Shown in pieces: positions 1-7,778 of a stretch of 64,000 nt of DNA. The stretch's first letter is position 1; each line of letters starts with the position of its first letter. The notes beneath the pieces were generated by a model, which had not been told where the DNA came from, searched no databases, and saw only the letters and a list, made by a program, of their open reading frames with translations. Position numbers and translations under genes: made by a program. Source of the DNA: Lactiplantibacillus modestisalitolerans (GTDB lineage Bacteria > Bacillota > Bacilli > Lactobacillales > Lactobacillaceae); assembly GCF_005405425.1 (NCBI RefSeq), contig NZ_BJEA01000003.1:1-64000 (forward strand), in the 5' to 3' direction.

Positions 1-105
1 CAGCAACCGCCGAGTCAGCAACCGCCGAGTCAGCAACCGCCGAGTCAGCAACCGCCGAGTCAGCAACCGCCGAGTCAGCAACCGCCGAGTCAACAACCGC
101 CGAGT
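1..105 (+). repeat. 15-bp tandem repeat coding ATAES
   Basis: Seven contiguous copies of CAGCAACCGCCGAGT. Six are identical (1-90); the seventh (91-105) has one substitution (CAA for CAG). The array reaches the left edge, so its true length is unknown. The unit is a multiple of three, so in the ftsK frame it encodes the pentapeptide ATAES repeatedly without breaking the gene. Confidence 0.97.
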
Positions 106-2216
106 CAGCAACTGACAAGCCTGCCCGCGGTCTGGGACTCTCACTCGGTGCGATTATGACGGCTGAGCACGATGCTCAGGCCGACTTAGCACTGTTTAAA
201 GACCAACCGGAGACAGACGAGGATGCCGAAGAACCCGATTCAGAATCAACTTCAGCCGTTGCTTCAAAAGACTCACAAGCGGCACCAGTGCGGCCGTTTA
301 CGGATGAACCGTACCAGCCAGTTGGGATGCACCCGCGTTCAGTCGCGGCTACTAGTGCGACGACCGATTCGCAGGACTTAGCGTCAGTTAGTCAAGCGAG
401 TGACGTGAGCTCAAGTAGCCCGGCTGATTCCAGCGTCGTTAGTGCCGCCAGTTCAGCTAATTCGCTGAACCAACCGGCAGCTAGCGTCACTGCGGCTGAA
501 ACCCAACCGCAAGTAAGTGCGGCACCAAACGTGAGTGGGGTGCGCTCTTCAGCAGTTCCTTCTGAAACGACTTCGCAGGCCACGCGCGCCACTGAGTCGG
601 TGGGTGGGGCAGACAATGCGGAAGCAACCGCTGAAACTGACGATGCCAACCAACCAACGTCGAACACCGCGGCTGCGGTTAACGCGCACCAGCCGGTAGC
701 TCCCGTTAGTGCCCCACCGGCGCCGGCGACCAGTGCGACGGCGACAATGCATAACGGTCAGTCAGCAGCACCAAGCTTGGATGCGCGGCAACTTGCAGCC
801 TACAAATTTCCACCGTTAGATTTGTTGACACCCCCAATCGTTCCAAATGAATCCGAAATGGACGATTGGATCGAAGAGAAGGCGGAAACGCTGGAAGAAT
901 CGTTACACGACTTTGGCGTTGACGCGCACGTCTCGAATTGGACGGTTGGTCCGACGGTAACGCAGTTCCAAGTCAAACTAGAACGGGGCGTCAAGGTCAA
1001 CAAAATTACCAATTTAAACGACGACCTGAAGCTCGCGCTTGCGGCGCGCGATATCCGTATCGAAGCCCCAATTCCAGGCCACAACACGGTCGGGATTGAA
1101 ATTCCAAATATGAAGTCGCGGCCAGTTATGTTAGCCGAAGTACTGGACTCGCCGGTCTTTAAGGACAGTCAATCACCACTGACGGTTGCGCTTGGGGTCG
1201 ATTTATTCGGCAAGCCACAAGTCACTGACTTACGGAAAATGCCGCACGGCTTGATTGCCGGGGCAACCGGCTCCGGGAAGTCCGTCTTTATTAACAGTAT
1301 TTTAGTTTCCATTTTATACAAGGCCAACCCGCAACAGGTTAAGCTGCTACTAATTGATCCAAAGGCGGTCGAGTTAGCACCGTATAACGAAATTCCGCAC
1401 TTGCTCGCACCGGTCGTTTCCGAACCCAAAGCGGCTTCAGCCGCCCTGAAATGGGTCGTTGACGAAATGGACCACCGTTATAGTCGTTTGGCGGCCGGCG
1501 GGGCCCGTAACATTGAACAATTTAACAAGTTGGCGGACAAGCACGGTGAACCCGGCTTGAAGATGCCGTACATTGTCATCGTGATCGACGAATTGGCCGA
1601 CCTGATGATGGTCGCTTCGAGTGAGGTTCAGGATTACATTGCCCGCATCACGGCGAAGGCCCGGGCGGCCGGCATTCACTTGCTGGTTGCCACCCAACGG
1701 CCAAGTGTTGACGTGGTCACCGGGGTCATCAAGAACAACATTCCGACCCGGGTCGCATTCATGACGTCAAGTCAAGTGGACTCACGAACTATCCTAGATA
1801 CGAGCGGAGCCGAGCGTTTACTCGGCAAGGGTGATATGCTGTTCTTAGGAAATGGTAAGAGTACGCCAATTCGCTTGCAAGGGACGTTCGTTGATAATGA
1901 AATTGACGACATCGCCCAGTTTGTACGTGATCAGGCGGCGCCACACTATGAGTTTCAGCCAGATCGGTTATTAAAGCATGAAGAAGCGGCTAAGAATCAG
2001 GATGAGCTGCTACCAGAAGTGCTGACCTATTTGACCGAGGAAGACACGGTGTCAGTTTCCCAGTTGCAACGCCACTACTCGATTGGTTATAACCGGGCGG
2101 CCAACATCATTGATGATTTGGAAAGCCGCGGTTATGTATCGGGCGCCAAGGGTTCTAAGCCGCGTGACGTGTACTTTACGGCCGACGACTTGACCAAGTT
2201 ACAAGCTAATTCGTAA
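1..2216 (+). CDS. ftsK: FtsK/SpoIIIE-family DNA translocase (5' end outside window)
   Basis: ATP-driven double-stranded DNA pump that moves chromosome termini through the division septum; in this family a membrane domain anchors it at the divisome. The reading frame (codons from base 3) is open to the left edge, so the ATG at 156 is not the start and the N-terminal membrane part lies outside. Visible order: ATAES repeats (1-105), a long Ser/Ala/Thr-rich linker to about 790, then the motor with Walker A GATGSGKS (1260-1283), Walker B-like LLLIDPK, the DELADLMM signature (1587-1610), and a C-terminal winged-helix gamma domain (last ~65 residues) that in homologues reads KOPS/SRS polarity sequences. 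murC follows after 60 bases. Family assignment is secure; the choice between FtsK and SpoIIIE/SftA naming is not. Confidence 0.95.
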   Translation, partial: ATAESATAESATAESATAESATAESATAESTTAESATDKPARGLGLSLGAIMTAEHDAQADLALFKDQPETDEDAEEPDSESTSAVASKDSQAAPVRPFTDEPYQPVGMHPRSVAATSATTDSQDLASVSQASDVSSSSPADSSVVSAASSANSLNQPAASVTAAETQPQVSAAPNVSGVRSSAVPSETTSQATRATESVGGADNAEATAETDDANQPTSNTAAAVNAHQPVAPVSAPPAPATSATATMHNGQSAAPSLDARQLAAYKFPPLDLLTPPIVPNESEMDDWIEEKAETLEESLHDFGVDAHVSNWTVGPTVTQFQVKLERGVKVNKITNLNDDLKLALAARDIRIEAPIPGHNTVGIEIPNMKSRPVMLAEVLDSPVFKDSQSPLTVALGVDLFGKPQVTDLRKMPHGLIAGATGSGKSVFINSILVSILYKANPQQVKLLLIDPKAVELAPYNEIPHLLAPVVSEPKAASAALKWVVDEMDHRYSRLAAGGARNIEQFNKLADKHGEPGLKMPYIVIVIDELADLMMVASSEVQDYIARITAKARAAGIHLLVATQRPSVDVVTGVIKNNIPTRVAFMTSSQVDSRTILDTSGAERLLGKGDMLFLGNGKSTPIRLQGTFVDNEIDDIAQFVRDQAAPHYEFQPDRLLKHEEAAKNQDELLPEVLTYLTEEDTVSVSQLQRHYSIGYNRAANIIDDLESRGYVSGAKGSKPRDVYFTADDLTKLQANS

Positions 2217-2276
2217 TGAAAAATAAACGATTCACCACTCCGTTGATGAATTGCGAACATGGGAGATTATTAACTA

Positions 2277-3593
2277 ATGGATAAAGCAACGGTTTATTAT
2301 TTTGTGGGTATCAAGGGTTCCGGGATGAGTTCCTTAGCGTTGATTTTACACGATAAGGGCTACCAAGTAACCGGATCAGACATTGAACAGTACACGTTTA
2401 CGCAGAAGGGCTTGGCCGCAGCCGGAATTAAGATGCTGCCATTTTCTGCGGATAATATTCACGCGGGCTTGACGGTGATCGCGGGGAACTCCTTTACGGA
2501 TGACCATCCTGAAATCAAGCGGGCGCATGAATTGGGATTGCCCGTTTACCGGTATCACGAATTCCTCGGCAAGTTAATGGAAGGTTATACGAGTATCGGG
2601 GTGGCTGGGACTCACGGGAAGACCTCGACGACCGGATTATTGAGTCACGTGTTAAGTCACATTGCACCAACTAGTTACTTAATCGGTGACGGGACCGGAA
2701 AAGGGACGCCAGACGCCCGCTTCTTTGTTTTCGAAGCTGACGAATATCGGCGGCACTTTGTGGCTTACCACCCGGACTATGCCATTATGACGAACGTCGA
2801 TTTTGATCATCCGGACTATTACAAGGATTTAGATGACGTTCGCAGCGCCTTCGAGCAGTTTGGGAGTCAAGTTAAGAAGGGCATTTTTGCTTGGGGTGAC
2901 GACGAAAGCTTACGGCAACTGAAGGTTGACACGCCAATTTATTATTACGGGACTAGCGACCGGGATGATTTCCAAGCCGTTAATATTCAGCGGACGACGA
3001 AGGGGTCGTCATTTGAAGTGAAGTATCACGGCGAATCACTTGGTGAGTTTGAAATTCCGTTGTTTGGTGAACACAACGTGTTAAATAGCACGGCCGTGAT
3101 TGCGGTTTCCTACTTTGAAAAGGTTAACCTCGATGAAATTCGGCGGGAATTATTGAACTTTAGCGGTGTTAAGCGCCGCTTCTCCGAACACCAAGCGGGC
3201 GACATGGTTTTGATCGATGATTACGCGCACCATCCATCTGAAATCAAAGCAACCTTGGACGCTGCCCGGCAAAAGTACCCGGACAAGCAAATCTTGGCCG
3301 TTTTCCAACCGCATACCTATTCGCGGACGAAGGCTTTGATGGACGGGTTTGCGAAGAGCTTAAGCATGGCGGACCACGTCTTCTTGACGAACATCTTTAG
3401 TTCGGCCCGTGAAAAGTCCGGCGACGTTTCGTCGAAGGACTTGGCTGCTAAGTTACCAAATGGTGGTGAAATCGTGACCTTGGATGATATGTCCGCTTTG
3501 GAAGCTTACCATAACGCGGTCGTGGTCTTCATGGGTGCCGGTGACATTCAAAAGTATGAAAAGGTTTATGAAGCCCAAATGCAGGCTAAGTAG
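2277..3593 (+). CDS. murC: UDP-N-acetylmuramate--L-alanine ligase
   Basis: Cytoplasmic Mur ligase that adds L-Ala to UDP-MurNAc using ATP, the first amino-acid step in peptidoglycan stem-peptide synthesis. 438 residues, normal for MurC. The N-terminal Rossmann-like domain carries [11 protein letters not shown]; the ATP loop GTHGKTST is near residue 110; EADEYRRHF and the DDYAHHPSE motif of the C-terminal part are present. The ATG is preceded by a GGGAG site. A strong terminator follows at 3628, so ftsK and murC may be read together and end here. Confidence 0.97.
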   Translation: MDKATVYYFVGIKGSGMSSLALILHDKGYQVTGSDIEQYTFTQKGLAAAGIKMLPFSADNIHAGLTVIAGNSFTDDHPEIKRAHELGLPVYRYHEFLGKLMEGYTSIGVAGTHGKTSTTGLLSHVLSHIAPTSYLIGDGTGKGTPDARFFVFEADEYRRHFVAYHPDYAIMTNVDFDHPDYYKDLDDVRSAFEQFGSQVKKGIFAWGDDESLRQLKVDTPIYYYGTSDRDDFQAVNIQRTTKGSSFEVKYHGESLGEFEIPLFGEHNVLNSTAVIAVSYFEKVNLDEIRRELLNFSGVKRRFSEHQAGDMVLIDDYAHHPSEIKATLDAARQKYPDKQILAVFQPHTYSRTKALMDGFAKSLSMADHVFLTNIFSSAREKSGDVSSKDLAAKLPNGGEIVTLDDMSALEAYHNAVVVFMGAGDIQKYEKVYEAQMQAK

Positions 3594-3627
3594 AACTGTT
3601 TAGCACGTTTAAAAGAATAAATGATTT

Positions 3628-3663
3628 AAAAAAGTCTCAACCCAGTCGGATTGAGACTTTTTT
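3628..3663 (+). terminator. Rho-independent terminator of murC
   Basis: Arms AAAAAAGTCTCAA (3628-3640) and TTGAGACTTTTTT (3651-3663) pair perfectly around a 10-base loop, ending in a T run. From here to 3850 I see no gene, only short out-of-context open frames. Confidence 0.92.
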
Positions 3664-3850
3664 GTTGCACTTCATAACCCTTTAATTAACACCACTGTTA
3701 TTGACAAGAAGTAGAAAAGGGTACCAGTTGACTTTCGAACAAATTTACTGTGACTACTCAAAGTAAGCCCCAACACTTAGTATTAATTCCAGCTCAGCCA
3801 GTAACGACGTTAATTGGTAAAAGCTCTTTTGCATGCGTTTAATGCACCAC

Positions 3851-4468
3851 TTAAGGTAACAATTTAGAATCAATCCGGCGGTCCTTGAAGTAATAGTCAC
3901 GGTCGTGTTGGTTGACGGTGCGCAACACTTTAGCCGGATCACCAGCTGCCAAGACGTTGGCTGGTAAGTCCTTTGTCACAATGCTACCCGCACCAATTAC
4001 AACGTTGTCACCAATCGTGATGCCCGGTAAGACGATAACACCGGCACCAAGCCAACAGTTTTTGCCAATGTGAACGGGGGCGTTGTACTGATACCCCTGC
4101 GCCCGGAGCGCTGGGAGAATTGGGTGACCGGCCGTGGCAAGCGTTACGTTGGGGCCAAACATCGTATTGTCGCCGACGTAAATGTGGGTGTCATCCACCA
4201 GCGTTAAGTTAAAGTTCGCGTAAATATTTTTACCAAAATGGACGTGATGACCACCCCAGTTACTGTGAAATGGCGGTTCTACGTAGCAGTCTGGCCCAAT
4301 TTCGGCCAGCATCGCCTTGAGTAGCGTTTGGCGCTGAGCGGCTTCGCTGGGACGGGTGTGGTTGAAGTCGTACAACCGTTCCAAGTAACTTGATTGGGCC
4401 TGCGCGAGGTCGGCGTCACTGGGTAAGTACAGGTCGCCATTGTGGAGCCGTTGCTGATTAGTTGTCAT
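3851..4468 (-). CDS. Sugar O-acetyltransferase (maltose/galactoside acetyltransferase family)
   Basis: Acetyl-CoA-dependent O-acetyltransferase of the LacA/Maa/NodL group; substrates are sugars such as maltose or galactosides. 205 residues. An N-terminal Mac domain (MTTNQQRLHNGDLYLPSDADLA region) is followed by left-handed beta-helix hexapeptide repeats (for example VHIGKNCWLGAGVIV, IGDNVVIGAGSIV). The catalytic His is likely in TLATAGHPI. Its ATG overlaps the TGA of the upstream MFS gene (ATGA), so the two are translationally coupled; with the HAD gene this makes a three-gene minus-strand operon. The physiological substrate cannot be told from sequence. Confidence 0.9.
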   Translation of the reverse strand: MTTNQQRLHNGDLYLPSDADLAQAQSSYLERLYDFNHTRPSEAAQRQTLLKAMLAEIGPDCYVEPPFHSNWGGHHVHFGKNIYANFNLTLVDDTHIYVGDNTMFGPNVTLATAGHPILPALRAQGYQYNAPVHIGKNCWLGAGVIVLPGITIGDNVVIGAGSIVTKDLPANVLAAGDPAKVLRTVNQHDRDYYFKDRRIDSKLLP

Positions 4469-5628
4469 TTAGATTTAGCCTGCTTTCGGTTCAGAATTAG
4501 GGACAAAATGGCGAGTAAGCTTAGACTCGTCATTATCCAGAATAACACGTTGGTCGTTAACGAAGCGCCCCCAAAGTGACCGAGCCAGTTCCACAGTAGC
4601 GGGGCGCAAAAGGCGCTTAGAATGGTTGCAATCGTCAACGTACTACTCAGCGTGTTGATTTGAGCCGGTGCTAGGCCAACGTGACTAGTGAAGACGAGGT
4701 ACGGCCCGGTATAGGAATAGATCCAGTTGAAGCCAATGGCGGCGCTAACGGCCAGCGGTGTGCTGGTGGTCCACCAAAGAACCGCCACCGCGACAGCAGC
4801 ACCGGCATAGCCCAGGGTTAGCGTTTGCCGGGCCATTTTACGGTGCAGCGCACCGAAACTCAGGCCGGCTAAAAACCCCCCGATGTTCATTGCTGCCAGG
4901 GTGAAATTAAGGAGCTGAGCGGGGCCCAGGTGGCGTTCCGCAAAGTAGCTCGGTAGTTTGAGCTGCACGCCCCAGATCAAAACGTAGGTTCCGAACGTTA
5001 AAAGGACCAATAACCGCTGACGGCGGGGTAGGCTGGCGCGGCGGCGCGTTCCCGGCTGGGCGGCAGTTGGACTGACGGGTGGTTCTGCAACGTAGCGGGC
5101 AACCAGACCGGCCACCCCTGCCAAGAGTGCGTAGAGCCAGAAGACTGCGTGCCAACTAAGCGTAACGAGTAAGCCAGCTAAGCCGAGTAATACCGCGTTT
5201 CCCAGTGCGGCCAGGCCAGTTTGATAGCCGAGTAGCCGCGCCCGGTAGTCACCGTGAAAGAAATGGGTGATCAGGCTGATCGCGTGTGGCGAAAAACCGC
5301 CAATGCCTAAGCCCAGTAAGACGCGACTGACCATGATTAATCCAAAATTGGTGCTGATTGCCGGGACGAGCCCAGTGGCGGCGCTTAAAAGTAGGCTTGC
5401 GATAACGGTTCGCCGAACGCCCCAGTGAGCGGTGAGCCACGGGTTGATGAGAAGGGTCACCAACGCACTCAAGTTAGCGATGGTCACGAGGCTTTCAATG
5501 ACCGTGGTTGGTACTTTAGGATAAGCCCGTTGCAGTTGGGGGATGATTCCGGTGATGAGGGTGCTGGCGTTACTAACGGCTGAAAGGCTCAGAATGCTAG
5601 CCGTTGTTTTGAATGCGTACGGCTGCAT
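4465..5628 (-). CDS. MFS transporter, about 12 membrane segments
   Basis: 387-residue integral membrane protein with repeated hydrophobic helices and the MFS loop-2/3 type signature around TAHWGVRRTVIASL (near residues 65-80). The overall pattern (MFS_1, CynX/NimT- or arabinose-efflux-like) suggests a secondary exporter or importer driven by the proton gradient; the substrate is unknown. The start is one base after the HAD gene stop, and the end overlaps the acetyltransferase start by 4 bases. Co-transcription with a sugar acetyltransferase hints at handling of acetylated or non-metabolisable sugars, which is inference only. Confidence 0.88.
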   Translation of the reverse strand: MQPYAFKTTASILSLSAVSNASTLITGIIPQLQRAYPKVPTTVIESLVTIANLSALVTLLINPWLTAHWGVRRTVIASLLLSAATGLVPAISTNFGLIMVSRVLLGLGIGGFSPHAISLITHFFHGDYRARLLGYQTGLAALGNAVLLGLAGLLVTLSWHAVFWLYALLAGVAGLVARYVAEPPVSPTAAQPGTRRRASLPRRQRLLVLLTFGTYVLIWGVQLKLPSYFAERHLGPAQLLNFTLAAMNIGGFLAGLSFGALHRKMARQTLTLGYAGAAVAVAVLWWTTSTPLAVSAAIGFNWIYSYTGPYLVFTSHVGLAPAQINTLSSTLTIATILSAFCAPLLWNWLGHFGGASLTTNVLFWIMTSLSLLAILSLILNRKQAKSK

Positions 5629-5629
5629 A

Positions 5630-6424
5630 TCAATTTGCCAGTAGTTTGGCGATGGCGGTTAGAACCCCTTGTTGCTGATTATTGGTGGTGATTTGGTCAG
5701 CAACGGCCTTAACGTCGGGTTGCGCGTTGACCATGGCAATCCCTAAGCCAACTTCTCGTAGCATTTCCAGGTCGTTACCACCATCACCAAACGCGGCCAT
5801 TTCGCTTAGTTTGACGCCGAGCACGGCCCCGAGTTCTTGGAGACCCGCGGCCTTATTTCGGCCGGGTTGAATAATATCGATGTCGCCGTGCCCACTACTC
5901 GTAGGTTCCGCAATCCCAGCTAGCGCGGTTCTTAGTTGGGCAACGATCGCGTCGGTTTCAGCGGGTGGGCAACTGATGGCGAATTTGAGGATGGCATCAT
6001 CAATGGCGTCAAAACGGTCAACAACCGCTAAGTGGTGGTAATAGTGGCGCATCGTCGCGACGTGCTGCGGATCGGTAGTGGTCAACGCGTAGGCACTGTT
6101 TACGCCGCAGACTAATACTTTGAGGTGGGCGATGGTTTTAAGCTGCGCTAAGATCGCGGCAACGCTAGCAGCCGAAAAGCTGTGTTGAGCGTACACGGTT
6201 TGGTGGTCGCGAATATAAGCGCCATTTTCGGCAACGTAGATCAGTTCGGGGTAGGCTTTGAAAAATGATTTCAATTGGTAATACTGGTTACCGCTAGCAA
6301 CGACGAAGCGCATGCCTCGTAATTGCAATTGCTGATATAGCAGGGCAAACCGCGCTTGGTCGTAAGTTTGATCGTCCGTTAAAAACGTCCCATCCATGTC
6401 GGTGGCAATTAATTTAATGGTCAT
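5630..6424 (-). CDS. Cof-type HAD-IIB phosphatase
   Basis: Haloacid dehalogenase-superfamily hydrolase acting on small phosphorylated metabolites (sugar phosphates, FMN, pyridoxal phosphate in relatives). Motif I DMDGTFLTDD carries the nucleophile Asp near residue 8, motif II is VASGN, and motif IV is GDGGNDLEML; a C2B cap lies between. I start it at the ATG at 6424 (protein MTIKLIATDMDG, 264 residues) because GAAGGAG sits just upstream; an in-frame upstream extension to 6502 lacks a ribosome site. It is the first gene of the minus-strand operon with the MFS and acetyltransferase genes. Confidence 0.9.
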   Translation of the reverse strand: MTIKLIATDMDGTFLTDDQTYDQARFALLYQQLQLRGMRFVVASGNQYYQLKSFFKAYPELIYVAENGAYIRDHQTVYAQHSFSAASVAAILAQLKTIAHLKVLVCGVNSAYALTTTDPQHVATMRHYYHHLAVVDRFDAIDDAILKFAISCPPAETDAIVAQLRTALAGIAEPTSSGHGDIDIIQPGRNKAAGLQELGAVLGVKLSEMAAFGDGGNDLEMLREVGLGIAMVNAQPDVKAVADQITTNNQQQGVLTAIAKLLAN

Positions 6425-6667
6425 ATTGAAAAACTCCTTCGTGAATTGATAATCGTAGTTTAGCATGACTGGGGAGCGGTTAAGGGCCATTTTTGAAAGC
6501 AAAGTGGGTCATTTTTGACAAAAGTTGGCTTAAAAATGAGAACGGCTCCAAAGTGGTGGTTAACCGGTTTCAGATTCTAAGAAATTCTTAAATATTTCAC
6601 AGATAAAACTGTTTTACCTTCCCTGACTAATCTGATACACTAGATTACAAGAAAGCGGAGGTGACCG

Positions 6668-6712
6668 ATGAGAATGGCTGATTTTCAGCGCTATATTGAT
6701 AAACTAGCGTGA
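6668..6712 (+). CDS. Possible 14-codon leader peptide
   Basis: An ATG with a very good ribosome site (GCGGAGGTG, 6655-6663, 4 bases before) opens a short frame, MRMADFQRYIDKLA, that stops at TGA 6710-6712. The stop lies inside a hairpin (6703-6726) upstream of the BI-1-type gene. It resembles nothing I recognise. It could be a regulatory leader peptide, or the remnant of a lost gene: reading past the TGA gives 19 further codons before the next stop. Confidence 0.35.
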   Translation: MRMADFQRYIDKLA

Positions 6713-6726
6713 GGGGCCTCGCTAGT
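6703..6726 (+). promoter_or_regulatory. Hairpin overlapping the leader ORF stop
   Basis: ACTAGCG (6703-6709) pairs with CGCTAGT (6720-6726), and inner AGG/CCT can extend the stem with a two-base bulge. No T run follows, so it is not a classical terminator. The GGCTAGT at 6731-6737 repeats part of the right arm and could support an alternative fold. Confidence 0.45.
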
Positions 6727-6816
6727 CGTAACGGCTAGTGAGCCCGCCACTCAGCGGATAACCCAGCTTTAGGTGACGTAGATAGATAATATTTTTAGGT
6801 GAAAGAGGGAGACGCG

Positions 6817-7533
6817 ATGAACAACTTTCAAAATGAGCCGCAACCCCGGACGATCAATACCCAGGTCGGTTTGCGGAGCTTCTTAACAAAAATGTACGGG
6901 TACATGAGCTTAGCCGTACTCGTTTCAGCCATTACGGTGTACTTGTCCTTAACGGTCTTTAGAACCCAGGTCTTTTCAATGTTCGGCCAGCATCCGGTGC
7001 TGTTTTTGATCATTTTCATGGTCAGCATGTTTGCGATGATTGGTGGGATTCAAGTCAACGCCACGCGTAATCCGGCCCGGAGCTTCGGGCTGCTAATGCT
7101 GTTTGCCGTGGTGTTCGGGGTCGAAATTTCGATTACTTTGGCTCTATATACCGGGGCCACGATTACCGGGGCCTTCATTGCGGCAACGGCGGTCTTTGGA
7201 ACGATGGCGATCATCGGGACGACAACTAAGCGCGATATTTCTCGGTTAGGGACGCACTTGTTTGCCGCGTTGATTGGGTTACTAGTCGCATCCGTCGTGA
7301 ACTTGTTCTTACAAAGTGCCATGATCAGTTACGTCTTTTCTTACATTGGGGTGCTCATTTTTGCGGGACTCTCGATGTGGGACGCTAACCGGATGCGCGA
7401 CATGTACTTACAATACGGTGACCAAGTTTCTTCGACTGGTTTAGCCGTTAGCGGCGCTTTACAGCTCTATTTGGATTTTGTTAACTTGTTCCTATACTTT
7501 ATCCAAATTTTTGCTGGCGGCGACCGGGATTAA
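6817..7533 (+). CDS. Bax inhibitor-1 / YccA-YbhL family membrane protein
   Basis: Multi-pass membrane protein of the TMBIM/BI-1 superfamily; the bacterial relative YetJ is a pH-sensitive calcium leak channel, and YccA binds FtsH. 238 residues with about seven hydrophobic helices after a polar N-terminus (MNNFQNEPQPRTINTQ). Conserved elements include the late segment SMWDANRMRDMY and the C-terminal LYLDFVNLFLYFIQIF. I chose the ATG at 6817 because GAGGGAG is placed correctly before it; the in-frame GTG at 6799 lies upstream of that site. Single-gene unit with its own terminator; a leader ORF and hairpin precede it. Confidence 0.9.
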   Translation: MNNFQNEPQPRTINTQVGLRSFLTKMYGYMSLAVLVSAITVYLSLTVFRTQVFSMFGQHPVLFLIIFMVSMFAMIGGIQVNATRNPARSFGLLMLFAVVFGVEISITLALYTGATITGAFIAATAVFGTMAIIGTTTKRDISRLGTHLFAALIGLLVASVVNLFLQSAMISYVFSYIGVLIFAGLSMWDANRMRDMYLQYGDQVSSTGLAVSGALQLYLDFVNLFLYFIQIFAGGDRD

Positions 7534-7564
7534 TTTGAATCACGATTTAACAATCAGCATTTAG

Positions 7565-7601
7565 AAAAAACGGGGCTGTGACTTTGTTACGGCTCCGTTT
7601 T
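7565..7601 (+). terminator. Terminator of the BI-1-type gene
   Basis: AAAACGGGGC (7567-7576) pairs with GCTCCGTTTT (7592-7601) with one G-U pair; the right arm ends in a short T run. Confidence 0.8.
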
Positions 7602-7675
7602 GTGCTAAATGCAAGAACCTGCGTAGCCAAACTGCCGTTTTCACGCATTGTTTGGTACAATTAAGAAGGTAAAAG

Positions 7676-7729
7676 TGGCGGTTACGGTCACCAGGGCCGC
7701 ACCGCCAGACGCGTCCTTGAACGCAAGGA
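7676..7729 (+). promoter_or_regulatory. Two hairpins in the polA leader
   Basis: TGGCGGT (7676-7682) pairs with ACCGCCA (7701-7707) around an 18-base loop; TCCTTG (7714-7719) pairs with CAAGGA (7724-7729) around a 4-base loop. A possible -10 TACAAT is at 7656-7661. Neither hairpin has a T run, so they look like mRNA leader structure, not terminators. Confidence 0.45.
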
Positions 7730-7778
7730 TCATTAAGATGAATCAGCGAATGCTAAAAGAAATGGGGAGCAAAAACTA

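Noticed and set aside
1-105. CRISPR-like array
   Set aside because: The 15-bp units are directly adjacent with no spacers and are in frame with ftsK.
3754-3942. 62-codon minus-strand frame
   Set aside because: No ribosome site, overlaps the end of the acetyltransferase gene in another frame, no recognisable motif.
6500-6545. Promoter at TTGACA 6515-6520
   Set aside because: No -10 at acceptable spacing; TAAAAAT is only 10 bases away.
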